A stretch of DNA of 64,000 nucleotides from Akkermansiaceae bacterium (GTDB lineage Bacteria; Verrucomicrobiota; Verrucomicrobiia; Verrucomicrobiales; DEV007), in assembly GCA_024233085.1 (NCBI GenBank), contig JACKQC010000016.1, positions 62,001 to 126,000 of the forward strand, given 5' to 3'. This document shows positions 1 to 7,986 of the stretch, in pieces; the stretch's first letter is position 1; every line of letters starts with the position of its first letter. Below the pieces are notes generated by a model, which was given only the letters and a program-made list of their open reading frames with translations, was not told where the DNA came from and did not search any database. A program made the position numbers and the translations under genes.

Positions 1-117
1 GCCAGGAAGAAGACCGCCGCCGCGAAAAAGAAGACCGCCGCCGCGAAGAAGACAAAGCCAAAAGCGGCGAAACCCGAGTCGGGCGGCCGCTCCCGGCAGG
101 CGGAGTTCGATTTTTGA
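1..117 (+). CDS. C-terminal end of a Lys/Ala-rich basic protein (partial)
   Basis: The window opens inside a reading frame that runs to a TGA at 115-117. The 38 visible residues are made of AAAKKKT/AAAKKT-type repeats and then a short tail ending in EFDF. Such lysine-alanine tails are known from histone H1-like DNA-binding proteins and from C-terminal extensions of topoisomerases and other nucleic-acid-binding proteins. The domain that would identify the protein lies outside the window, so no function is assigned. The neighbouring gene is convergent and its stop codon lies 33 bp downstream. Confidence 0.6.
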   Translation, partial: ARKKTAAAKKKTAAAKKTKPKAAKPESGGRSRQAEFDF

Positions 118-150
118 CCGTCCCGCCGCGGGCGGCGCCGCGCTGAAAGA

Positions 151-1509
151 TCAGCCCACCAGCTCCCGCATCGGGGCGTATTGGCTGTCGACCAGGTAGG
201 TGGGACGCCCGGTCAGGTCTTCGACCGTGGTGTTGCGGGCATCGATGCCGAGACTGTGGTAGAGGGTCGAAAAGACCTCCTGAAACTCGACCGGCCGCTC
301 CGTGGCCTCGCCGCCGAGCCGGTCGGTGGCGCCGATGACCTGGCCGTGGTTCATCCCGCCGCCGGCGAGCAGGGCGCAACTGACGCGCGGCCAGTGGTCG
401 CGCCCGGCGGTTTTGTTGATGAGCGGCGTGCGGCCGAATTCGCCCCACACCACCACGCTGACATCCCGGTCGAGCCCGCGGTCGTGCAAATCCTGCACCA
501 GCGCCGAAAGCCCCTGATCCAGCAGCGGAAAATCCTCGCGGCCCCGCGAAAAATTGCCGCCATGCCAGTCCCAGCGGGAAAAACCGAGGGTCACGCAGCG
601 GACACCCGCCTCGACGAGCCGGCGCGCCATCAGAAACTGGTCGAGCCGTTTCCAGCAGCCGTCGGCCTGGAGTTTCTCCGTGCCTTTGCCGTAGCGCTCG
701 ACGGTTTTCGGGTCCTCCTTCGACAGGTCGAGCGCGTCGGCCAGCGCGCTGGAAGTCAGCACTCCGAAGGCCTGCTGGTTGAACGTGTCCAGCCCGTCCA
801 TCATCCCCGACAGGTCCATGTCGCCGCGAAAGCGGTCGAAGCTCCCGAGCAGGCCCCGCCGGTCGTCGAGCCGCTCCAGGCTGACGTTGCTCAGCACGAT
901 GTCGGCCTGCCCGCCGCCGCGAAAGGGCGTGAAAGCCGCGTTGGCCGGCCCCAGGAATCCCGCCGCGCCCGGATCGCCCCATTCGTCGTGGCCGCATTTC
1001 GGCGACAGCCCGACAAAGGGCGGACAGGAGGCGTCGGCCCGGCCCTCCAGATGGGAGAGCACGGCCCCGATCGAGGGCCAGCCGCCCGGAGGCGCGCCTT
1101 TCCGGCCCGCGTGGCCGGTCAGGCACATCACGGCGTCGTGCGGTCCCTCCGCCCCGACCATGGACCGGATGAAGGTGAACTTGTCCGCCATCTTCGCGAT
1201 GCGGGGAAATTCCTCGCAGATCTCGATGCCCGGCACCTTGGTCTTGATCGGGCTGAATTCGCCGCGGTACTCGCTCGGCGCGTCCGGCTTCAGGTCCCAC
1301 ATGTCCTGGTGCGGCGGACCGCCCGGCAGGTAGATCATGATGACCGCCTTGTGGTTGAGCGGCTTCGGCGCGCGGCCGGCGGCGGCGTCGGCCGCGAGGA
1401 TCTGGGGCAGGCCCGCCCCGCCGAGAGCGAGACCGCCGATCCGCAGAAAGGAACGGCGCGACAGTCCGTCGCAAAAGGGCTCCGAGTGTTGACCGACGAT
1501 GGTGAGCAT
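151..1509 (-). CDS. DUF1501 family protein, Tat-exported (sulfatase-like fold)
   Basis: A protein of 452 residues. The N-terminus carries a twin-arginine leader (SRRSFLRIGG at about residues 17-26, then a Gly/Ala/Leu-rich stretch), so export in folded form is likely. The body has the DUF1501 hallmarks: a PGGPPHQDMWD motif near residue 62, GPHD near 122, and the near-universal EFGRTP..N...GRDHW block near residue 355. DUF1501 proteins are abundant in Planctomycetota and Verrucomicrobiota and are related to the alkaline phosphatase/sulfatase superfamily; their substrate is generally unknown. Family members usually sit beside a DUF1549/DUF1553 partner. This copy has none nearby, unlike the second DUF1501 gene at 51471. 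Confidence 0.9.
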   Translation of the reverse strand: MLTIVGQHSEPFCDGLSRRSFLRIGGLALGGAGLPQILAADAAAGRAPKPLNHKAVIMIYLPGGPPHQDMWDLKPDAPSEYRGEFSPIKTKVPGIEICEEFPRIAKMADKFTFIRSMVGAEGPHDAVMCLTGHAGRKGAPPGGWPSIGAVLSHLEGRADASCPPFVGLSPKCGHDEWGDPGAAGFLGPANAAFTPFRGGGQADIVLSNVSLERLDDRRGLLGSFDRFRGDMDLSGMMDGLDTFNQQAFGVLTSSALADALDLSKEDPKTVERYGKGTEKLQADGCWKRLDQFLMARRLVEAGVRCVTLGFSRWDWHGGNFSRGREDFPLLDQGLSALVQDLHDRGLDRDVSVVVWGEFGRTPLINKTAGRDHWPRVSCALLAGGGMNHGQVIGATDRLGGEATERPVEFQEVFSTLYHSLGIDARNTTVEDLTGRPTYLVDSQYAPMRELVG

Positions 1510-1696
1510 GGCTGGAGGCGGGAACGACGCGAATTCTAGCCCGGAAAACCCCGGTGAATCCAGCCCTTCGCCGGTACGTGTTTGCGTTGTTCAGGCCTGA
1601 ATGGCTTTCCGTGAGGCTGAACCAACCGATTCGGAGCCCGCGTTCAAAATCTTGAGTTTGGGGTCAAGTCCGGTAGAGGCTACCCTTTTCGCCGCC

Positions 1697-2194
1697 ATGA
1701 ACGCCGATCAGCTCTACAATGAATCGCTGGCATTGCTCGAGGGCGAAGGTGTCGCGAAGGATGAACGACGATCCTTTGAATTCAATCGCGCCGCGGCAAG
1801 AGAGGGACTTGCCGACGCCATTCTCGCGATGGGATGGTATTATCTCAACGGGGTGGGCGTGGAACACTCGATTCCGGAGGCAGTCACCTGGTACCGGCGA
1901 TCCGCGAGAAAGGGGGAGCCAAGGGCCATGTTCAGTCTCGGTATCATCGCCTACGAGCGGAAGGAATGGAACGATGCCTTGATTTGGTTTCGGAGGGCGG
2001 CAAACGCCGGCCACAGCAGATCGCTTTTTTGGCTGGGAAAGTTGCACTGGAAGGGGCGCGCCGTGGCTCGGAGCCGATCCGAGGCCATGAGACTGATTCA
2101 CCTCGCGGCGCGAAAAAAGGTCCCCGACGCCACCCGGGCGTTGCGCTGGCTTACCGCCCTGAACAAGGTTGCCAGACGCAAGTCTGCCGCCTAG
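1697..2194 (+). CDS. Sel1-like repeat protein
   Basis: A protein of 165 residues from the ATG at 1697 (MNADQLYNES). The same frame is open back to an ATG at 1601, but those 32 residues show no repeat character and no signal, so the internal start is preferred. About four Sel1-type alpha-alpha hairpins of some 36 residues cover the chain (AMGWYYLNGVGV, AMFSLGIIAYER, SLFWLGKLHWKG). Such solenoids act as protein-protein scaffolds. There is no signal peptide or membrane segment, so a cytoplasmic location is inferred. The partner cannot be told from context: the gene stands alone between two minus-strand genes. Confidence 0.75.
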   Translation: MNADQLYNESLALLEGEGVAKDERRSFEFNRAAAREGLADAILAMGWYYLNGVGVEHSIPEAVTWYRRSARKGEPRAMFSLGIIAYERKEWNDALIWFRRAANAGHSRSLFWLGKLHWKGRAVARSRSEAMRLIHLAARKKVPDATRALRWLTALNKVARRKSAA

Positions 2195-2267
2195 ATCGGG
2201 AAAAATCCTTCGACCCGCCGCCGCTCACGCTTTCCCGCAACGCGTTTCGATTCGCCCCGCCGGACCG

Positions 2268-3032
2268 TCAATCGCCAAAGTAAAGGTCGTCGTAATACAC
2301 CTCGCCGGTGACTTCGCCGTGCTCGGGTTGCCAGCCGTCGTAGCGGGCTTCGAAGAGGATGCGGATGCTGGCGAAGCCCTCGGGGAGGTAGCCCCAGTTT
2401 TCCTGGAAACCGCGGTGAAGATCGAATTCGAAGGGCACCCAGACGCCCGTCTTCGGTTCGGCGGGGCCGGCGAAGACGAACTTGCGGTTCGAAATCTGAA
2501 AGGGCTGGCGGTCGATGCCGGTGAGCACCCAGGCCATCTGGAGCGGGATGCGCGGGTCCTTGAAGTTGGGGAACCCCTTTTCAGAGGGCATCAGCAGCAC
2601 GGCGACCTGGAGATACTGCATGGGGGTGCCGCGGCTCCAGTTCTCGATGCGGTATTGGCCGGAGATGCGTTTCGGGAGGGTGGGGGTCTCGATGTTCCGC
2701 ACCACGCCCCAGACGGTGGTGCCGCGCTCGTTCACCTCCAGGGTGTCGAGCCGGAGCAGGGCGCTGTGTTTGCCGGAGTGGGCCAGGACCTGGGAGATTT
2801 CGAAATCCCGCCAGAAGGGGCTGGTGTCGGCGAGGGAAATCCAGGGGTCGCGACCGTTTTCGAAGGAGGGATTGGCCAGCAGGTTGCCGGGACCCTCCCA
2901 GAGGGCGGGCGCGGCGGCCGGTTCGGGACCGCACGCGACGGCGCCCATCAGCGCCGCGAGGGCGGTGGCGGTGACGACGACCGCCCGGACGCGGGCACGC
3001 GTTTCGGCGGGTTCGGCTGGAGCGCGACGCAT
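2268..3032 (-). CDS. Predicted lipoprotein with carbohydrate-binding-like domain
   Basis: A protein of 254 residues. A basic N-terminus and hydrophobic segment (about 15-33) end in GAVACG, a weak lipobox with Cys34. The mature part opens with NLLANPSFENG and closes with GEVYYDDLYFGD. Both phrases are typical of beta-sandwich CBM-like modules in secreted carbohydrate-active proteins. No catalytic motif is visible, so the role is inferred to be binding at the cell surface. The gene is divergent from the methyltransferase-like/PQQ protein at 3253, and the 220-bp gap holds one copy of the 41-bp palindromic element. Confidence 0.6.
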   Translation of the reverse strand: MRRAPAEPAETRARVRAVVVTATALAALMGAVACGPEPAAAPALWEGPGNLLANPSFENGRDPWISLADTSPFWRDFEISQVLAHSGKHSALLRLDTLEVNERGTTVWGVVRNIETPTLPKRISGQYRIENWSRGTPMQYLQVAVLLMPSEKGFPNFKDPRIPLQMAWVLTGIDRQPFQISNRKFVFAGPAEPKTGVWVPFEFDLHRGFQENWGYLPEGFASIRILFEARYDGWQPEHGEVTGEVYYDDLYFGD

Positions 3033-3143
3033 GGGTGATCCATTGGTAGCGTTTCAGGCCGCGAAAGGCAATGGCGCAGAGGGGGCGGCGGGCGGAAAAT
3101 GTGGCCCGCCGGGGTCCAAGTCCGCCCGGACCGGCCTCGGATC

Positions 3144-3184
3144 GACCCAACAGGGTTAGGTCATCGAGCCAACCCTGTCGACTC
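3144..3184. repeat. 41-bp bipartite palindromic element, copy A
   Basis: First of seven dispersed copies of the same architecture: a 19-bp unit, 3 bp, and a second 19-bp unit. Left unit: GACCCAACAGGGTTAGGTC (3144-3162). Right unit: GAGCCAACCCTGTCGACTC (3166-3184). It lies in the divergent promoter gap between the genes starting at 3032 (minus) and 3253 (plus). Read on the minus strand, its better-conserved half matches the perfect unit found in copies D, E and G. Confidence 0.85.
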
Positions 3185-3252
3185 CGGCCGCCGATTCTGG
3201 CGCGCTGGCGGCATTGACAATGGCCCCCTTTCCCCCGGATGCTGGCGGCGTC

Positions 3253-6200
3253 ATGAACCCTTTCTCCCTCGCCTCCCTCATCCGTTCTCTCGCGCGGCCG
3301 CTCGCCATTCTGCTGGCCTTCGCGGCGGTCCATTCCGCCCGCTCGCAGTCCGCCGACCTCGCCGGCCTCACCGGCGGGCTCGTCGTCGAGATCGGCGCCG
3401 AGATTCCCCAGTCCGCCGCCGCGCGGAGCCGCACGGGCCGTTACCTGGTCCACGTGCTCGACACCGACGCCCAAACCGTCGCCAAGGCGCGGGAGACGCT
3501 GCGGTCGCTCGGCGTTTACGGTCTCGCCTCCGCCGAGACGCTCGACACGGCGACAAAACGCCTGCCCTACTCGGAAAACGTGGTCAACGCCATCGTGGTG
3601 CGAAAGGCGGGCGTCGTTCCGGCCGCGGAGCTGTTTCGCGTGCTGACGCCGGGCGGCGCGGCGATTTTCGAAAACGGCGTCAATCCCGGCGACCTCGACG
3701 CGGCGGGCTTCGAAAAAGGCGCCATCCGCGCCTCGACCGGGGAACTCGTCGCCCGCAAGCCTCGCCCGAGGGCGATGGACGCCTGGTCGCACCCGCGCCA
3801 CGCGGCGAACGGGAATCCCGTCTCCGACGACACCGCCGTGGGGCCGCCGGAGCGCGTGCGCTGGGTCGCCGCCGCCACCTCCGAGGTCGAGGGGCTCGTC
3901 ACCGCCGGCGGGCGAAACTTTTACGGCGGCGTGCTGGCGCGGGACAGCTTCAACGGCCTGCGCCTGTGGCACCGCGACCTGTCGGACGGAAAACTCAACG
4001 ACACCGGCTTCGTCCATCCGCGCCTCTCGCCCGACCGCGCGCGTCCCATCGCCTCGGACGGCGCGCTTTTCGCGACCATGGGGGGGGAATTCGTCGCGCT
4101 CGACGCCGCCACGGGCGAGGTGAAACGGGAATTCGCCGGCGTCGCCGAGCCGAACGAAATCCTCAACCTCGGCGACGTCGTCATCGCGACCGACAACGAG
4201 CAGGTGCGCGCCTTCGACGCCGGCACCGGCGAGACACGATGGCGCTTCGTGGCCGCCGAGCCGAAAAATCTCGTCGCCGGCGGCGACATCGTCTCCTTCC
4301 TGCACGGGCGGCCGAAGCGCGGCGAGAAGACCGAGGCCGTCGCCCTCGATCTCCAAATCGGAAAGGTGCTCTGGCGCAGCACCGAGTTTCCGTGGCTCGA
4401 CCAGGTGACACGCACCGTGCTTTACCAGGATCACCTCGCCTTCGAGGTCTCGTCGCTCAGCGACCATGACGCCGGGAACGCGCTGCACCTCTTTTCCGCC
4501 GAGACCGGCGCGCCGATCTGGGAAAAGGCCTTCGCGCCGGGGATGAACCACATGCGGCAGGCCCGCGCCATGTTTCACGGCGACAACCTCTGGATTCTCC
4601 ACGGCGGCCGGACGAACACCGCCGACAAAGACAAGGCCGGGCGCGAACCGACCGAGGTCTCCTCGCTCGACCCGTCCACCGGCCAGACAAAGGAGACCTT
4701 CCCCGCCGGCCTCACCCACTGTTTCCCGCCCGTCGCGACGCCGAACTACGTCTTTGCCGGCGTGCTCGACATGACGGACCTGAAGTCCGGCGAGATCGTC
4801 GCCAACCGCATCACCAAGGCGAACTGCTCGCGCGAAAACGGCTGGGTGCCGGCCAACGGCCTCATCTACACCACACCGAAGCACTGCACCTGCTGGCCCA
4901 TGCTGCGCGGCTTCGTCGCCATGGCGCCCGCCCTTCCCGCCGCCGAGGACCCCGCGAAACAGCCCGTCGAATCCCTCGCCTTTCCCGTCTCGAAAGGCGC
5001 CGCCGCCGCGCCGAAGCCGGACGCCGCCGCGCCGGACGCGAACGACTGGCCGCAGTACCGCGCCGACCGCTGGCGCAGCGGCAGCGCGCCGGGCGCGGGT
5101 CCGGAGAGTCTCGCGACGCTTTGGAAAACGTCGCTCGGCGCCGACCCCGCGTGGAATGGCCCCATCCAGAGCGATTGGAGCGAGAATCCCTTCATCAAGG
5201 GACCGCTGAGCCCGCCGACGGTCGCCAACGGCCGCGTCTATGTCGCCCGGCCCGACGCGCAGGAAGTCGTCGCGCTCGACGCCGCCACCGGCGAGCCCGT
5301 CTGGCGCTTCACCGCGCGCGGGCGGGTCGATCTGCCGCCCACGATCCACGCCGGGCTCTGCCTTTTCGGCTGCCACGCCGGCCACGTCTATGCCCTCGAC
5401 GCCGCCACCGGCGAGCGTGTCTGGGAAATGCGCGCCGCGCCCGCCGACGCCCGCATCGTGGCCTACGGTCAGGTCGAGTCGCCGTGGCCGGTGGCCGGTT
5501 CCGTGCTCGCCATGGGCGACACGGCCTACTTCGCCGCCGGGCGCCAGGAACTCGCCGACGGCGGCGTGCTCGTCTTCGCCATCGATCCGTTGACCGGCGC
5601 GCGGAAGTGGGTGCATCGCCTCGACGAGATCCCGCACAAGAACGAAAACCCCAGCGAAGATCCCTACGGCGGCTTTTACGAAAACTCGGGGCTGGAGTTC
5701 GATCCCGTGGACATTCTCCACGCCGAGGGCGACCGCCTCGCCATGTCGCGCTGGCGTTTCTCCCTGGACGGCCAATCGGTGGAAGTGGACAAGTGGAACG
5801 CCTTCGCCAAGCTCGACACCGGCGGCGGCGGCGGCGGCGTGTGGGCCCCGCGCGGCTCGTGGACCTACGGCGCCCGGCACCAGCACCGCTTCCGCGGCGA
5901 GGCGGCCTTTCGCCCGCTGGCGGTCTTCCGCGACGGGCGCGAATTTTCCTCGCTCGACGGCGGCACGGAGCTGTTCCGGCGCGACTTCGACGCGGCGGGG
6001 CTCGCGGCCTTCGACAGCAAGTGGATCACCGGCTGGAAAGCCGCGCAGGAGGGCGGCAAAGGCGGCAAACCCTACCGCAACTACCGCATCGCCGAGGGCG
6101 CGGCGTGGAAGAGCGATCCCTTCACCCCGGCGGGCGAGCCGGCGAAGGAGATTCCCGCCGGCGCGCAGCTTTCCAACGATCTCCACGCCCTCGCCTACGC

Positions 6201-6387
6201 CGCCGGCAACGACCGCCTCTACGTCATCCACAAGGACGGCCGCCTGAAAATGCTGGCCGCCGCCGACGCCAAAGTCCTCGCCGAGCAAGCCGTGCCCGCC
6301 CCTGTGTGGGACGGCCTCGCGGTCGCGAACGGCCGGCTTTATCTGGCCACCGAAGCGGGCGAGGTGCTTTGTCTGGGAGCGCCGTGA
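3253..6387 (+). CDS. Secreted fusion of a methyltransferase-like domain and PQQ-like beta-propellers
   Basis: A protein of 1044 residues from the ATG at 3253, which gives a clean signal peptide (MNPFSLASLIRSLARPLAIL, then small residues to about 32). An upstream in-frame ATG at 3214 would bury it. Residues 35-165 resemble a class I SAM methyltransferase fold (GLVVEIGAE, VLDTDAQTVAKARE, LPYSENVVNAIVV, LFRVLTPGGAAIFEN), but the glycine-rich loop is degenerate. Two propellers follow, at about 190-560 and 595-1040, with many ALDAATGE.VWRF-type blades and an HCTCWP motif between them. Quinoproteins and BamB share this propeller fold, and no calcium/PQQ site can be assigned by eye. A (GGC)5 tract near 5822 encodes a Gly run. 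The gene appears to be monocistronic. Confidence 0.8.
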   Translation: MNPFSLASLIRSLARPLAILLAFAAVHSARSQSADLAGLTGGLVVEIGAEIPQSAAARSRTGRYLVHVLDTDAQTVAKARETLRSLGVYGLASAETLDTATKRLPYSENVVNAIVVRKAGVVPAAELFRVLTPGGAAIFENGVNPGDLDAAGFEKGAIRASTGELVARKPRPRAMDAWSHPRHAANGNPVSDDTAVGPPERVRWVAAATSEVEGLVTAGGRNFYGGVLARDSFNGLRLWHRDLSDGKLNDTGFVHPRLSPDRARPIASDGALFATMGGEFVALDAATGEVKREFAGVAEPNEILNLGDVVIATDNEQVRAFDAGTGETRWRFVAAEPKNLVAGGDIVSFLHGRPKRGEKTEAVALDLQIGKVLWRSTEFPWLDQVTRTVLYQDHLAFEVSSLSDHDAGNALHLFSAETGAPIWEKAFAPGMNHMRQARAMFHGDNLWILHGGRTNTADKDKAGREPTEVSSLDPSTGQTKETFPAGLTHCFPPVATPNYVFAGVLDMTDLKSGEIVANRITKANCSRENGWVPANGLIYTTPKHCTCWPMLRGFVAMAPALPAAEDPAKQPVESLAFPVSKGAAAAPKPDAAAPDANDWPQYRADRWRSGSAPGAGPESLATLWKTSLGADPAWNGPIQSDWSENPFIKGPLSPPTVANGRVYVARPDAQEVVALDAATGEPVWRFTARGRVDLPPTIHAGLCLFGCHAGHVYALDAATGERVWEMRAAPADARIVAYGQVESPWPVAGSVLAMGDTAYFAAGRQELADGGVLVFAIDPLTGARKWVHRLDEIPHKNENPSEDPYGGFYENSGLEFDPVDILHAEGDRLAMSRWRFSLDGQSVEVDKWNAFAKLDTGGGGGGVWAPRGSWTYGARHQHRFRGEAAFRPLAVFRDGREFSSLDGGTELFRRDFDAAGLAAFDSKWITGWKAAQEGGKGGKPYRNYRIAEGAAWKSDPFTPAGEPAKEIPAGAQLSNDLHALAYAAGNDRLYVIHKDGRLKMLAAADAKVLAEQAVPAPVWDGLAVANGRLYLATEAGEVLCLGAP

Positions 6388-6416
6388 GGCGGCGCGCGGC
6401 GTTCCACGATCTGGAG

Positions 6417-6436
6417 GGACCGGCTCCGTCCGGTCC
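6417..6436. repeat. Perfect GC-rich hairpin (GGACCGG / CCGGTCC)
   Basis: A 7-bp perfect inverted repeat with a 6-nt loop, 30 bp after the stop codon of the PQQ-like gene. The loop CTCCGT is echoed by the loop ACGGAG in the second hairpin at 6483-6518, so the two look like members of one REP-like family lying in opposite orientation. No T-run follows, so it is not a classical terminator. Confidence 0.5.
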
Positions 6437-6482
6437 GCGGCCGAGGGCGCCGCGGTCGTAGTCTCGTGGGGGGTGGATGCCC

Positions 6483-6518
6483 GAGGGTCGTTCGCGGTCG
6501 GGACGGAGCCCGACCCTC
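6483..6518. repeat. Nested GC-rich hairpin (GAGGGTCG / CGACCCTC)
   Basis: Two alternative stems are nested: GAGGGTCG (6483-6490) with CGACCCTC (6511-6518), and GGTCGGG (6496-6502) with CCCGACC (6509-6515) around the loop ACGGAG. The loop is the reverse complement of the CTCCGT loop of the hairpin at 6417. It is possibly a REP-type extragenic element. Confidence 0.45.
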
Positions 6519-6539
6519 CGGCGGCGATTCGCCCCCTTC

Positions 6540-6580
6540 GACCCAACAGGGTCTGGTCGGTGACCTGACCCTGTTGAGTG
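6540..6580. repeat. 41-bp bipartite palindromic element, copy B
   Basis: Left unit GACCCAACAGGGTCTGGTC (6540-6558), spacer GGT, right unit GACCTGACCCTGTTGAGTG (6562-6580). It lies between the PQQ-like gene and the 21-bp array, on the 3' side of a plus-strand gene. Confidence 0.85.
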
Positions 6581-6656
6581 GAGGAGCGGGGGCTTTAAGG
6601 GCCAAAATCGACCGTTTGGGCCTCAAACTCGCTGTTTGCGCCCGAAAAATCGAAAA

Positions 6657-6950
6657 GGGACGTCTCCCTTTGAAAAAGGGGGGCATCACTCTCACAAGGC
6701 GACGCATCCATTTCGCGATGAGACGCATTCATTTCGCGATAGGACGCATTCATTTCGCAATGGGATGCATCCATTTCGCAATGGGATGCATCCATTTCGC
6801 AATGGGATGCATCCATTTTGCGATGGGACGCATCCCTTTTTCAATGGGATGCATCACCTTGGCAAAGTTTTCCGTCACCCCGGCGAGGTGATTCGTCCCT
6901 TTGGCGGAGTTTTTCGCCGCTTTGGCGCCAAAAACCGTCCCTCTGGCGTT
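6657..6950. repeat. Degenerate tandem array of 21-bp period, about 14 units
   Basis: Eight well-conserved units run from 6699 to 6866; the best copies (6762-6782 and 6783-6803) are identical. Each core unit has the form GGGATGCATCC-ATTTCGCAAT, containing the perfect palindrome GGATGCATCC. Flanking units on both sides keep the exact 21-bp phase while diverging, for example GTCCCTTTGGCG at 6888-6950. There are no unique spacers between units, so it is not CRISPR. Because 21 nt is seven codons, every frame shows a heptapeptide repeat on paper. Its position 117 bp before parB suggests a binding-site array or a curved or structured upstream region, but no function is known. Confidence 0.85.
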
Positions 6951-7066
6951 GGGGGCGTCTCCGAGGCGTTCGGACCCTTTCGCGACCGGCTGAAGCGGGG
7001 GGATTCCGGAACATTTTCGCGAAAGTTCCGCGTTGATTCCGGCGCAAATTCCGCAAGTCTTAGGCC

Positions 7067-7978
7067 ATGATGAAGAAAGGACTTGGCCGGGGCTTGGACG
7101 CGCTGATTCGGACGCCCGCCTCGGTGCCCGTGAAGGCCGCCGCCGGCGCGGAATCGGCCGTCGATCCCGGAACGGGCGAGGCCGTGCGGCGCGTGGCGCT
7201 GGACCAGGTCGGCCCCTCGCCCTTTCAGCCGCGAAAGCGGTTCAACGAGGAGCATCTGGGCGAGTTGGTGGAGTCCATCCGCGAGCACGGGGTCATCCAG
7301 CCGCTCATCGTGCGGCGGGTGAAGGGAAAGTTCGAACTGATCGCGGGCGAGCGCCGCTGGCGCGCCTGCCAGAAGCTGAAACTCGACGAGGTGCCGGTCA
7401 TCGTCCGCGAAGCGTCCGACAAGGACGTGCTCGAGATGGCGCTGATCGAGAACCTCCAGCGCGAGGACCTCAACCCGCTCGAGGAAGCCGAGGCCTACGC
7501 TCGTCTCGCGCGCGATTTCGGGCTGAAACAGGAGGAAATCGCCAAGCGCGTCGGCAAAAACCGCGCCACGGTCGCCAACGCCATCCGCCTGCTCGATCTC
7601 GACCCGGCGGTGCAGAATCTCGTCGCGCAGCAGATTCTCTCCCCGGGCCACGGCAAGGCCATCCTCGGCATCAAGGGACGGCAGGAGCAGAAGATGGTCG
7701 CCGACATCGTCGTCAAAAAGAAGCTCAACGTCCGCGACACCGAAAAGCTGGTGTCGGAAACGCTCAACGGCCGCACCACGACGAAGAAACCCCCGGTCTC
7801 GAAACTGCCCAAGCAGGTGGAAAACTACGTGCGCAACATCGAGGACCGCCTGCGGGGCCGTTTCGCCACGAACGTCACCGTCAACCACGGGGAAAAGAAG
7901 GGCAAAATCGAGATCGAGTACTTCGGCAACGACGACCTCAGCCGCCTGCTGCAGTTGCTCGGACTTCCCGAGGAATAG
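7067..7978 (+). CDS. parB: ParB/Spo0J family chromosome-partitioning protein
   Basis: A protein of 303 residues, typical for the family. The N-terminus KKGLGRGLDALI is the usual ParA-contact motif. The ParB-N domain covers about residues 42-130 and contains GERRWRA (94-100), the CTP-binding box of the ParB clamp. A helix-turn-helix (KQEEIAKRVGKNRATVANAIRLL, about 151-173) recognises parS, and the C-terminal part would dimerise. ParB spreads from parS and loads SMC near the origin. Two features are unusual: no parA lies next to it, and a 21-bp periodic array occupies the region just upstream. No parS-like sequence was noticed in the window. Confidence 0.95.
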   Translation: MMKKGLGRGLDALIRTPASVPVKAAAGAESAVDPGTGEAVRRVALDQVGPSPFQPRKRFNEEHLGELVESIREHGVIQPLIVRRVKGKFELIAGERRWRACQKLKLDEVPVIVREASDKDVLEMALIENLQREDLNPLEEAEAYARLARDFGLKQEEIAKRVGKNRATVANAIRLLDLDPAVQNLVAQQILSPGHGKAILGIKGRQEQKMVADIVVKKKLNVRDTEKLVSETLNGRTTTKKPPVSKLPKQVENYVRNIEDRLRGRFATNVTVNHGEKKGKIEIEYFGNDDLSRLLQLLGLPEE

Positions 7979-7986
7979 ACCCGAAG

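Larger units (their letters stand above)
6388..7066. other. 679-bp gene-free region between the PQQ-like gene and parB
   Basis: No credible gene is seen here. The stretch holds two GC-rich hairpins (6417-6436 and 6483-6518), one 41-bp palindromic element (6540-6580) and a long array of 21-bp period (6657-6950). The last 100 bp before parB contain no obvious -35/-10 pair. Open frames exist on both strands of the array only because 21 is a multiple of three. Confidence 0.7.

Noticed and set aside
2581..6546. Very long antisense frames such as 2581-6546 minus, 17117-20458 minus, 52799-55381 plus and 62360-63949 minus
   Set aside because: They are mirror frames of well-supported genes in a GC-rich genome (low stop frequency) and their translations are low-complexity and match no known motif.
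6699..6866. CRISPR-like repeat array
   Set aside because: Units of 21 bp follow each other without unique spacers, and no cas gene is present.
6388..7066. parS site near parB
   Set aside because: No sequence close to TGTTTCACGTGAAACA was noticed in the gap or elsewhere in the window.
6466..7070. Open frames on both strands over the 21-bp array that would encode heptapeptide-repeat proteins (for example repeated GMHPFRN or MDASHCE)
   Set aside because: A 21-bp period leaves any stop-free frame open, several frames are open at once on both strands, no ribosome-binding site is seen, and one frame runs into the parB start. The array is better treated as non-coding.
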